Shown here in pieces: positions 9,501-13,946 of a DNA stretch of 14,677 bases. The notes under the pieces are model-generated. The model did not search any database, was not told the origin of the DNA, and saw only the letters and a list, made by a program, of their open reading frames with translations. Every line of letters starts with the position of its first letter. Position 1 is the first letter of the stretch. Source of the stretch: Clostridiales bacterium UBA1774 (GTDB taxonomy: Bacteria > Bacillota > Clostridia > Oscillospirales > Oscillospiraceae); assembly GCA_002314635.1 (NCBI GenBank), contig DCGQ01000030.1, positions 11,701 through 26,377 on the forward strand, read 5' to 3'. Position numbers and translations under genes: made by a program.

Positions 9501-10924
9501 GAAAAAAGTTCTATTCTCCTTCTCTGAAGCCTCTGAGCTACCACGATGCAGTTGTCAGAATTGCACAGGGAGCATTGCAGCCGCCGAATGCGGGGCAGCC
9601 TGAACAGAATGCGGGTCTGGTCTACATTGTGGATCATAAAAAGAAAGAATGCCTGAAGCAGACCTTCCAGAATGGCGCATACAAGTCTGAACCGGTCAAT
9701 TATCAGGAAATGGAACTGAAACTGGGCCTGGCGGATGCCAAAAGGACAAGTTTCAACGACGATGAGAAGATCGCAGAAAAAGATTTGTCTGCCAGACAGA
9801 ACGTTATTGTACTCAAGCGCCTGTATGACAAGCTCTCGAAAACCAATTTCAAACCCTTTGTCACGGTTACGGAACCCTATAAAAATATGTACGAAAGCCT
9901 TGACAAGCTGATCAAGGTCTACGAAAACCTGAGACCCGTACCGCTGGAAAGCGACCAGCAAAAACTGAGTGGGCAGCTGGAAGATTTCAAGACAAAGGTT
10001 AATGCGTATATTACGTATAAGGAAAACCGCCACGGCATCACTGGGAAGGAATTCCCGGATGGCTATTTCAGCTATTTGGAAAAGCGTGATGAACCCAATA
10101 CGCCCAAGCTTACCTGGCGCGAGGAAAGCCGCCTGGATGCAACACACAAACTGAAACTGCTCACAGAACTGCAGTTGATCCCCAACAGCCGGAACTGCGT
10201 TGTGGAAAACGGCATTTACAATCAGCAGCAGCGTCTCATTCATTTCAACGACAACATCCCGCCCAAGCACAAACAAACCGTTCGTGAGTTCTTCGACAAG
10301 ACGCTGGCGTCCCTCCGAGAGGAAAGAGAGCAGAAGCTGGATGCCCATGTCAGAACAGCAAATAACATGGGCGTTGGCTACAGTGCGGAGGTGATTGATG
10401 AGAATGATGTGGAGCTTCAGGCGTACAAGGATGCTGACGAGCTGCTTACGCTGGCCTATGACTTTGAAGGCAGCGAGAAGAAGCCTGTTTACAGGCAGGA
10501 GGTAAAGGATAAAATCTACGAAAAGCTGACAGCCTTTATCGTCGGCATGGCAATCAACCAAGATGTATCGCAGCCAAAAACGAATAAAAACGACAGCGGC
10601 TATGATATGGCACACTACCTGACCATAGACGTTCCGATCATGTCCGCAGGGGAAGCGATCCGCATGCTTCTGCCGGAAAAAGATCTCAATCCGATGAACA
10701 TCATCGGCTTGGTGGCAAACAGAGACAGAATCACCCAGATCTACAAGGAACGTACCGGCGATGATATCCGATTCCAGCTGCGCGATCAGCAGGTCAGCAG
10801 AAATGCCGTAAACAGAAAGAGCAAAGAAATTACCAAGCATCCGGAGGATCCCACATTCAAACCAACTCAGAAGAATACGAACAGGGTAAACACCATGACT
10901 TTGGAGAATTTCCTGAATAAATAA
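3575..10924 (+). CDS. Giant (2449-residue) intracellular repeat protein of unknown function
   Basis: I do not recognise this family. Start: ATG with AAGGAG nine bases upstream. There is no signal peptide, membrane helix, LPXTG or enzyme motif, so it is probably cytoplasmic; it is lysine/glutamate-rich, largely helical by eye, with only about a dozen cysteines. Layout: residues 1-128 charged helical start; 129-230 a divergent repeat core; 384-475 a Pro/Glu/Lys/Asn linker; repeat 1 about 477-790; linker 791-836; repeat 2 about 837-1186; linker 1187-1253; repeat 3 about 1254-1606; then a coiled-coil-like stretch (about 1607-1650) and a long unique helical C-terminus containing another divergent core at about 1811-1890. 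Repeat core lines: VVSFLVDLADKTDIKWFME (568), VVSFLVDAAANTDIGWLMK (955), IVSFLVEAAAKTDISWLMK (1376), each followed by a (D)DE(L/I)A..FGP.Y..L motif. The gene stands alone between its own promoter and terminators. A scaffold, structural or effector role would be guesswork. Confidence 0.9.
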   Translation: MPTKEQLRKRREMVRKAIEEYQFAVNPNYKPTKNEIEEFVNNENNFKNFEYLQECFENQEKLNQVTMELKAVSSDSPRSVFSRFVPLLLKYPKVNTKPTRAEMVEIKRHNNQVKDSLQPGEAGDNNERNYLLGFVKKMEDYEIDFSCEDLNSFAQKNLVKDYDILKIFYNLPSLKARLDNYNITLPPERWKVIDDKYDILEVMIRRMNTMVDLSTSPTAHYLPNINIFDTPMDDATDYMSKIEMQKMDQNSAYMKYKEEKKKQVDHLVELYRELPAYRSTKAEAERSYKLGKALSEYYGKNGFQGECYDKEGNPVKMEVMIKGTLDHDITFMVAHPETAKDKDQQNLLVVTVKDGEITTSSGKIIDFPKVGQYREALKNNAELKNNQQPAAGNVPPVPGGENGDKGNKAADSQGEGNKAEEPKAEAGGPEENKPEEIQPEGDKPENNKQEAGRQEEAEAKNSDPTAYQQEPEFTKAMYDQRLRKRNSAVEKLNGYLEAVGHEKISIESQPSFEEAKKIHTRITHAAAAKKAMEASNNMGFLPSLQGMNCNVLSFAVPEEIKKASAKEVVSFLVDLADKTDIKWFMEAQDDDEIAKGFGPQYAGLKTLSKANDLLTAADTLGLQISPNTRNAILMKQELIAKKFEVAANSITLMTDENYQDLPDLTEHDITVETAQAVMGKAIELEGSDGSMVKTMMLYAVREKSYLEDLESVELREKLYETGRAMDLTANGAKLYSTSDEKLKVELSLEDAMTALGQEGSLTYVVPGSENRHRIVKDTNDGSFQIQEIKPKEAAAEGEHALPADGEQPKQDPQKSEENKAEEKAPKVNAPVVQAPVYDYTEDLKAIGGNTEAKLSMDEPEFNENIQKNNNEKIRRASEKLNDYLENAGLEKLEIKEVTDPEAAKSLNARIIHTNRHANQIGADGVKPLGSLQGYDSQILSGIVPESLQNAPTEKVVSFLVDAAANTDIGWLMKVNSEDELAKGFGPRYQSLRTLYNAGNILSDANRLGIEIPEEKRSTIRMKQEIMSEKFAVCEKQMALMAEPNYFYMPALNSVSKEDAKKMQEQMVSDNSNDPFVKTLNIFQEFKHIQEADKAVISFKEALYATGHALDMTAPGTELYLTGSQFREGRKTDLEEALEQLRLGKPVGIRGTDEKQGVILKYDADEGSVGVTEATREQVINGIPPVREKSEEKAEDKTNIEEKAANAKADSGIGGIETKEKTGDNAGKENQAENAGSNNAKEKAEVKANIGVGGYDFSAELKELEDEMYKQLVKSNSKSKSDSVNQEGIKLSRADITNTLAEFNTCASSNAIKLTNSQIDNLIGDKQRSTTILNAKNVMEYIGETNGKPLPNLRNTTCQTLSFYVPEKLGKEPTSKIVSFLVEAAAKTDISWLMKTGSDDELAEEFGPRYGSLKVLANADKILQSAQNLGIEIPKEKETQILTNFHLIKPKFAYAESRMALLADDNYMKMPKLEDYGITAEQAWKIMDNAAQKNPGGSFVNTMALYANYLQNKAHNLESILVRDALYQTTEMADAVADGAEFYILGDKKTGDRKVNTEAALNALGSGKRIASFAPGKRDGFIMSYEKENNKAHVADAKIYKTLQNVKATAEELEEEKEIRKAEKFNKQYLKAAENSEKLIDNYVKALQKVSGTEGKIRKIQQNKKQYVISREEYQNYKTAKQNNQFIANYQNSAYAGVKNENDEYEVTEIRFGDPTCMVVPQFFEHTNPDEEGPVSQAKEMNNMEIANAFMPNKKAKEELEKYLSEQQKKLGRVSPLKGKDKDKATKDFYQDLLYSGKLGDYVANPEVAKKAVGGLFRNILQELDPKWFAEADDREIANTYSSKWPYVNALQNVPLRQYIQSFHVDVTPNEMERFEMLLSVLPEPMGSVSERFEDMLNIHVPEARKLDVKNAELDYMDEGDFGKSEYDKLSQGAISNAHLKDGKYPALENHKKLMAHLESMECYQPYDKNNKDISNGKKFYSPSLKPLSYHDAVVRIAQGALQPPNAGQPEQNAGLVYIVDHKKKECLKQTFQNGAYKSEPVNYQEMELKLGLADAKRTSFNDDEKIAEKDLSARQNVIVLKRLYDKLSKTNFKPFVTVTEPYKNMYESLDKLIKVYENLRPVPLESDQQKLSGQLEDFKTKVNAYITYKENRHGITGKEFPDGYFSYLEKRDEPNTPKLTWREESRLDATHKLKLLTELQLIPNSRNCVVENGIYNQQQRLIHFNDNIPPKHKQTVREFFDKTLASLREEREQKLDAHVRTANNMGVGYSAEVIDENDVELQAYKDADELLTLAYDFEGSEKKPVYRQEVKDKIYEKLTAFIVGMAINQDVSQPKTNKNDSGYDMAHYLTIDVPIMSAGEAIRMLLPEKDLNPMNIIGLVANRDRITQIYKERTGDDIRFQLRDQQVSRNAVNRKSKEITKHPEDPTFKPTQKNTNRVNTMTLENFLNK
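3959..4261 (+). other. Divergent N-terminal copy of the repeat core (residues about 129-230)
   Basis: The translation NYLLGFVKKMEDYEIDFS, then KDYDILKIFYNLPSLKARL, NITLPPERW and a final HYLPNINIFD follows the same order of blocks as repeat 2 (KVVSFLV..., PRYQSLRTLYNAGNILSDA, GIEIPEEKR, NYFYMPALN). Identity is low and the match was made by eye, but order and spacing agree. The upstream and downstream parts of the full repeat are missing. Confidence 0.5.
4724..4999 (+). repeat. Low-complexity Pro/Glu/Lys/Asn linker with short DNA repeats (residues about 384-475)
   Basis: The protein here consists of variations on NKAEEPK, NKPEE and DKPENNK, rich in E, K, N, P, Q and G, almost free of aromatic residues, so probably disordered. 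At DNA level units such as CCGGAGGA(A) and GGGAAACAAGGC recur with small changes, which points to growth by slippage or unequal exchange. Similar but shorter linkers lie at about 5945-6080 and 7133-7330, each separating two large repeats. Confidence 0.7.
5003..5942 (+). repeat. Large protein repeat 1 (residues about 477-790)
   Basis: Block order: a helical lead (KLNGYLEAVG), SLQGMNCNVLSFAVPE, the core VVSFLVDLADKTDIKWFME, DDEIAKGFGPQYAGLKTL, KKFEVAANSITLMTDENYQ, and a C-terminal LYETGRAMDLTANGAKLY with LEDAMTALG. The same blocks recur in the same order in repeats 2 and 3. It ends with a small strand-rich unit just before the next linker. Confidence 0.75.
6083..7132 (+). repeat. Large protein repeat 2 (residues about 837-1186)
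   Basis: Blocks: YDYTEDLKAI lead, KLNDYLENAGLEKLEI, SLQGYDSQILSGIVPE, core VVSFLVDAAANTDIGWLMK at 955, DELAKGFGPRYQSLRTLYN, EKFAVCEKQMALMAEPNY, LYATGHALDMTAPGTELYLT, LEEALEQLRLG. The core starts 387 residues after that of repeat 1. Confidence 0.75.
7334..8392 (+). repeat. Large protein repeat 3 (residues about 1254-1606)
   Basis: Blocks: YDFSAELKEL lead, PNLRNTTCQTLSFYVPE, core IVSFLVEAAAKTDISWLMK at 1376, DELAEEFGPRYGSLKVL, PKFAYAESRMALLADDNY, LYQTTEMADAVADGAEFYIL, TEAALNALGSG. The core starts 421 residues after that of repeat 2. A Ser/Lys stretch (SNSKSKSDS) near its start is encoded by repeated TCTAAATCT-type triplets around 7391-7418. Confidence 0.75.
9005..9244 (+). other. Divergent C-terminal copy of the repeat core (residues about 1811-1890)
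   Basis: The stretch AVGGLFRNILQELDPKWFAE followed by ADDREIANTYSSKWPYVNAL matches the core of repeat 1 (VVSFLVDLADKTDIKWFME, then DDDEIAKGFGPQYAGLKTL) in spacing and in the KWF.EA, (E)IA and Y/L positions. Found by eye; no statistic was computed. Confidence 0.5.
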
Positions 10925-10931
10925 CAAAAAA

Positions 10932-10965
10932 GCGAGAGCCCGATGCTGATACATTGGGCTCTCGC
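10932..10965. terminator. Intrinsic terminator, U-tract on the minus strand
   Basis: GCGAGAGCCCGATG (10932-10945) pairs with CATTGGGCTCTCGC (10952-10965), 14 bp with one G-U, loop of six. The bases left of it are AACAAAAAA, so a minus-strand transcript would read hairpin then TTTTTTGTT: a classic terminator for the phosphoesterase gene. In plus direction no U-run follows, yet the hairpin begins only 8 bp after the giant gene's stop and may protect or help end that transcript. Confidence 0.8.
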
Positions 10966-10989
10966 ATGACAAACCATTGCGATGGCTGT

Positions 10990-11061
10990 AAGCCGTATGA
11001 ACCGAGAGGTTCCTATACGGCTCCGTGTGCAGGAGGCGGCGATTCACCGCCTCCTGCTTTT
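10990..11061 (+). mobile_element. Group II intron 3'-end remnant (domain V and domain VI-like stem)
   Basis: The 34 nt 10990-11023 fold exactly like group II intron domain V: lower stem AGCCGTAT (10991-10998) with ATACGGCT (11015-11022), upper 5-bp stem GAACC/GGTTC (10999-11003 and 11008-11012), GNRA tetraloop GAGA (11004-11007), and a two-base bulge CT (11013-11014) on the 3' side. The AGC catalytic triad position is occupied (10991-10993). A linker CCGTGT then leads to a second stem, GCAGGAGGCGG (11029-11039) with CCGCCTCCTGC (11047-11057), like domain VI of bacterial introns that end in CCTCCTACTY. Here the usual bulged branch adenosine is missing: the sequence is CCTGCTT and pairs perfectly. 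No reverse transcriptase and no domains I-IV exist upstream (24 nt to the previous hairpin), so it is a decayed fragment. Structure seen; identity inferred from family knowledge. Confidence 0.6.
11029..11061 (+). terminator. Terminator-like hairpin of plus strand (also the domain VI-like stem)
   Basis: Perfect 11-bp GC-rich stem (11029-11039 with 11047-11057), loop CGATTCA, followed directly by TTTT (11058-11061). It could now serve as intrinsic terminator for the giant gene, whatever its origin. Confidence 0.6.
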
Positions 11062-11075
11062 ATGCGTTATATGCT

Positions 11076-11103
11076 GCTGCACAGATCAGAGTGCAGCTTT
11101 TTT
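11076..11103 (+). terminator. Intrinsic terminator of plus strand
   Basis: GCTGCAC (11076-11082) pairs with GTGCAGC (11091-11097) around an eight-base loop, followed by six T (11098-11103). It lies 15 bp from the end of the convergent phosphoesterase gene (stop at 11119) and would stop plus-strand transcripts before they enter it antisense. Confidence 0.75.
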
Positions 11104-11118
11104 CTATTGCTTTGCCGC

Positions 11119-12996
11119 TCAGTCCTCCAGAATCAGCGGCAAATGCGGAATATCCAGAATCGGCAGATGCTCTGCTGCGAAGGCTATGACCGCTTTCGGA
11201 TCCTGAATCAGCCATGTCTGCACATCCGGGGCGGCATCGAAACGCAGCCTGCGGATATCCCCCTCACAGTAGGAATCCAGCTTTTTCTGCAGATCCTTCC
11301 GGTCAATGCGATAGGGGCCGGACAGCACATCCACGGTTCCGAAGCTGATGTTGACGCCGAACAGCGTGACGCTGCACTTTTCCTTGCTGCGGAGAACCAG
11401 CGTGTCGCCGCTGCCCAGCAGCTCCGCCGCGGTTCGGAGGGCGTTTCCGTCCGCGTCCTCCCATTGGGTCTTGTCTACCGGGATTCGAGAGGTGCAGCCG
11501 TTGACCGCCAGATCCGTGAGAATTTCCAGCTTCTGCCGGTCCTGCTCCGTGATCACGCCGGGCAGGGTAAAGCGCACATCAAAGTAAAACTCCACCCGCC
11601 GCAGACTGTCCATCAGCGCATCCTCAAAGGGCAGCGTTTCCAGTTCGGGAAGACCGCTGCCGGAAAGCAGCTCCGTCCCGTCCTCCGCGAGAAGCTGCCA
11701 GCGGGCATCGGCGGCATCGGCGGCCTTCCGGTAAAACTCGTCATAATCCTTCCAGCTGAATCTTGCCCGCAGGAAATTGCGCCAGTTTTCCGCAATGGTC
11801 AGGTGCAGCGCTGCCGGTGCGCCGGGTCTGCCCTGGGCCTGCAGGGAAAAGTGGTTCAGAAAGTCCATCCGGTTATGAATGGAAATGCCGCCGTCCGCCG
11901 CGGCGCAGATATTCAGCGTGTTCATAGGCAGCGTATGGGTCTGCCCGGCGGCGGTGAAGCGCAGGCTGACGTTTTGCAGCATTTTGCCCTCGGCGGGCAG
12001 GTCGTGACAGTGAACCGCGTCGATCTCCGGCTGTTCAAAGTCGTAATCCTTCCAACCGTTGTCATAAACATAGGGCAGGAATCCGGCGGTGGGCCGCTCA
12101 TCGGAGATGTACAGCATGGAAAAGGCATTGTGATGGTCGTCACTGTAATAGGAAGCACCGGCGGACAGCAGTACGCCGCCGCCCAGCTGTTTGGTCAGCC
12201 GGGGTCTGCCGCTGCTTTCCGTATGTCCGCACAGCAGCAGATCCGCATAGCTCATCATCATGGGCAGCGTTGCGCTGCGCCCGTTGTAGGTACTGGTCTC
12301 GTTGGGGTGCAGGAACCGGTCGGAATGGTGGTAGAGCATGACGGTGTACCAGATGCTGTCGTCAGCGGGCAGAATGCCGTATTCGATCAGGGAACGGAGC
12401 TGCTCCTGACCCAGCCACATCTTGTCCTCCGAAATACCCGGCTGGGCGATCAGCAGGGAAGTGTTCAAGGAGATCAACCGGATGGTTCTGCCGCAGGAGA
12501 AGGGTACATCCTTATATCCCACGCTGTAGCTGTATTCCCGCTTTCCGTTGTTGGGATAGGCATAGGGAATCATGCCCAGGCGGCGGCAGAATTCGTCATA
12601 CGCATAAATGGAAGGCTCCAGCAGATGGACATTCTCATAGCGGTACAGATGGCTGATCTGTTCCAGAGAATCGTCGTTCATTCCGGTGTCGATACAGCGA
12701 TAACCCCAGTCCACATCATGGTTGCCCACGCAGAAGGAGATATCCTTGCCTTCCAGTCTCAGCGCGTCCAGCAGACGGCTGAACCACTCGTAGGCTTCCG
12801 CAAACTCGGTGCGCTTTCCGTGCCATGCAATGTCCCCGGTGAATACGATGTGGTTCGGACGCAGCTCCTCGTCCAGCGCGGAGACGGTCTGAATCAGTTC
12901 TTCCAGAATCTGGTCGTGCTTGGCAAACGGATCCTTCAGACCGTAGGCAGGGTCATTTCTGCCAAAGTGGATGTCCGACAGGTGCAGAATATTCAT
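11119..12996 (-). CDS. Calcineurin-like metallophosphoesterase with uncharacterised C-terminal half
   Basis: 625 residues. Start ATG at 12996-12994; AAGGAGG (13009-13003) lies six bases upstream. Metallophosphoesterase motifs are in order: D8-I-H10 in LHLSDIHFG, G54-D55 in FTGDIAWHG, GNHD at 91-94, the histidines of LYHHSD at 223-224, and GH at 257-258 in LLCGHTES. Together these are the ligands of the two-metal centre, so the enzyme is probably active on a phosphodiester or phosphomonoester; the substrate is unknown (cyclic nucleotides, nucleotides or nucleic acid are all possible). No signal peptide or membrane helix, so cytoplasmic. The catalytic domain covers about 1-330. Residues 330-625, with mixed strands and helices and a short strand-rich segment near 530-575, match nothing I know. 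Own promoter (13158-13130) and own terminator (10965-10932). The DNA appears more GC-rich than the giant gene next door. Confidence 0.85.
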   Translation of the reverse strand: MNILHLSDIHFGRNDPAYGLKDPFAKHDQILEELIQTVSALDEELRPNHIVFTGDIAWHGKRTEFAEAYEWFSRLLDALRLEGKDISFCVGNHDVDWGYRCIDTGMNDDSLEQISHLYRYENVHLLEPSIYAYDEFCRRLGMIPYAYPNNGKREYSYSVGYKDVPFSCGRTIRLISLNTSLLIAQPGISEDKMWLGQEQLRSLIEYGILPADDSIWYTVMLYHHSDRFLHPNETSTYNGRSATLPMMMSYADLLLCGHTESSGRPRLTKQLGGGVLLSAGASYYSDDHHNAFSMLYISDERPTAGFLPYVYDNGWKDYDFEQPEIDAVHCHDLPAEGKMLQNVSLRFTAAGQTHTLPMNTLNICAAADGGISIHNRMDFLNHFSLQAQGRPGAPAALHLTIAENWRNFLRARFSWKDYDEFYRKAADAADARWQLLAEDGTELLSGSGLPELETLPFEDALMDSLRRVEFYFDVRFTLPGVITEQDRQKLEILTDLAVNGCTSRIPVDKTQWEDADGNALRTAAELLGSGDTLVLRSKEKCSVTLFGVNISFGTVDVLSGPYRIDRKDLQKKLDSYCEGDIRRLRFDAAPDVQTWLIQDPKAVIAFAAEHLPILDIPHLPLILED

Positions 12997-13115
12997 GGGA
13001 ACCCTCCTTGAAAACTATCTTACAGAAAAAACAATCAAACACACGGACCTGCTGCGCTGTCTGACTGCTGTGATGCTGCGGAATGTGGGGAAAGACTGCG
13101 GTTGAGCCGGATCGA

Positions 13116-13158
13116 TGATATCTGAGATCAATATACCACAGATACGGAGTACAGGCAA
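13116..13158 (-). promoter_or_regulatory. Promoter of the phosphoesterase gene with an adjacent imperfect dyad
   Basis: On the minus strand TTGCCT (13158-13153) and TATATT (13135-13130) are spaced 17 bp, with TGG before the -10 box (extended -10). Overlapping its downstream edge is an imperfect dyad, TGATATC-T-GAGATCA (13116-13130), six of seven pairs, which could be an operator. Confidence 0.55.
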
Positions 13159-13194
13159 ATAAAAAAACAGTTCGATAAAACGATGGCAAACAGA

Positions 13195-13224
13195 TTGATT
13201 GTGAAACGAAAAGTGTGATATAGT
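13195..13224 (+). promoter_or_regulatory. Promoter of the Nudix hydrolase gene
   Basis: TTGATT (13195-13200) and TATAGT (13219-13224), spaced 18 bp, with TGA before the -10 (extended -10). Transcription would start near 13231, leaving a leader of about 107 nt. Confidence 0.55.
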
Positions 13225-13259
13225 ATCTGCAGCGTATTTGTATCAGAAGCCGGTGGAAT

Positions 13260-13308
13260 CTCCGAGCATGTTACCGCGAGGCGAAAGCCGTGCTCCGCGG
13301 TATTGGAG
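13260..13308 (+). promoter_or_regulatory. Structured leader of the Nudix gene
   Basis: TACCGCG (13272-13278) pairs with CGCGGTA (13296-13302), enclosing GGC-GAAA-GCC (13280-13289); CTCC (13260-13263) can close the whole with GGAG (13305-13308). An alternative pairing, GAGCA (13264-13268) with TGCTC (13291-13295), crosses the main stem, so two folds compete. It does not match a riboswitch consensus I know, and no T-run follows. Confidence 0.4.
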
Positions 13309-13337
13309 TGAGAAATCTAAAAAACAGGTGCAGGGAA

Positions 13338-13853
13338 ATGAAGCTTTTATTTGAGATTGACAAAAAAGACTACGATCCGAATGGAACAGTATTCACCAGA
13401 CCGTCGGCAAAAGGCATTATCTTTCGGGATGGGAAGCTTTCCGCAATCTACAGCAACAGCCGGGATTTTTACAAAATTCCCGGCGGCGGAATCGAACCGG
13501 GCGAGGATGCGGTCACGGCCATGATCCGGGAGATTCGGGAGGAAGTGGGCCTTGCGGTCATTCCGGAAACCGTCCGGGAATTCGGCAATGTGCATCGTGT
13601 TTCCAAAGGGCCGAACAATACGATTTTTGTTCAGGAGAATTACTACTATTTCTGTGATGTGTATGAGGGCCAACAGCAGCCGGATTATACACCGTCCGAG
13701 CTTAAGGAACAATATGAACCCAGATTCGTCTCGCTGGAAGAAGCAATCCGGGTCAACGAACAGCACGCAGACGATGCTTCGCTTGCGGTAAAACTGGAGC
13801 GGGAGATTCGGGTCATGAAGCTGATACAGGAATATCTGCAAAACCGATCATAA
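13338..13853 (+). CDS. Nudix hydrolase
   Basis: 171 residues from ATG 13338. The Nudix box is complete: G50, E56, R64-E65, E68-E69 and G71 in the segment GGIEPGEDAVTAMIREI and REEVGL, giving GX5EX7REUXEEXGU. These residues bind Mg2+ and the catalytic water for cleavage of a nucleoside diphosphate linked to another group (X); the substrate cannot be told. A glycine/proline turn (FYKIPGGG) precedes the box as usual. The start was chosen because AGGTG (13326-13330) lies seven bases upstream and the protein then begins MKLLFEIDKKDYD at the first strand; a GTG at 13290 in the same frame would add 16 residues but overlaps the leader hairpin and has no ribosome binding site. Cytoplasmic, single-gene unit ended by the hairpin at 13895-13938. 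Length is normal for the superfamily. Confidence 0.9.
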   Translation: MKLLFEIDKKDYDPNGTVFTRPSAKGIIFRDGKLSAIYSNSRDFYKIPGGGIEPGEDAVTAMIREIREEVGLAVIPETVREFGNVHRVSKGPNNTIFVQENYYYFCDVYEGQQQPDYTPSELKEQYEPRFVSLEEAIRVNEQHADDASLAVKLEREIRVMKLIQEYLQNRS

Positions 13854-13894
13854 GTTGCCATGCAGATTATGCTCTGGCTGCGCTGAGAAAGCAC

Positions 13895-13938
13895 AATACC
13901 CCCTATGCTGCCCGGTGATGGGCCGCATAGGGGGTATT
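13895..13938. terminator. Bidirectional intrinsic terminator between convergent genes
   Basis: AATACCCCCTATGC (13895-13908) pairs perfectly with GCATAGGGGGTATT (13925-13938), 14 bp; the loop holds a further GCCC/GGGC pair (13910-13913 with 13920-13923). It starts 42 bp after the Nudix stop and ends 9 bp from the stop of the convergent aldolase gene, so it can serve both. The stem ends in A/T-rich arms that give short U-rich tails in both directions. It shares the core GCATAGGGGG with the hairpin at 3288-3335. Confidence 0.8.
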
Positions 13939-13946
13939 TCTCTGAA

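Larger units (their letters stand above)
12997..13337. other. Divergent intergenic region between phosphoesterase and Nudix genes
   Basis: 341 bp with two back-to-back promoters (minus -10 at 13130-13135; plus -35 at 13195-13200), a long phosphoesterase leader (about 130 nt), and a folded leader before the Nudix gene (13260-13308). No small gene with a ribosome binding site was found. Confidence 0.6.

Noticed and set aside
8285..11047. A 920-codon open frame on the minus strand
   Set aside because: It lies opposite the giant gene, has no ribosome binding site, and its translation is an irregular mix of Phe, Leu, Ile, His and Arg typical of the antisense of a Lys/Glu-rich gene. It also runs through the terminator hairpins.
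10954..13011. A 685-codon open frame on the plus strand
   Set aside because: Antisense of the metallophosphoesterase, whose catalytic motifs are all on the minus strand; the frame would start inside a terminator.
13290..13337. Upstream GTG start for the Nudix gene
   Set aside because: It lies inside the leader hairpin, has no ribosome binding site, and adds residues (MLRGIGVRNLKNRCRE) not typical of the fold's first strand.
13231..13337. Known riboswitch (ykkC/nucleotide type) before the Nudix gene
   Set aside because: The conserved ykkC segments (ACGA and the AGGGTTCCG-like block) are absent; only a generic structured leader is claimed.
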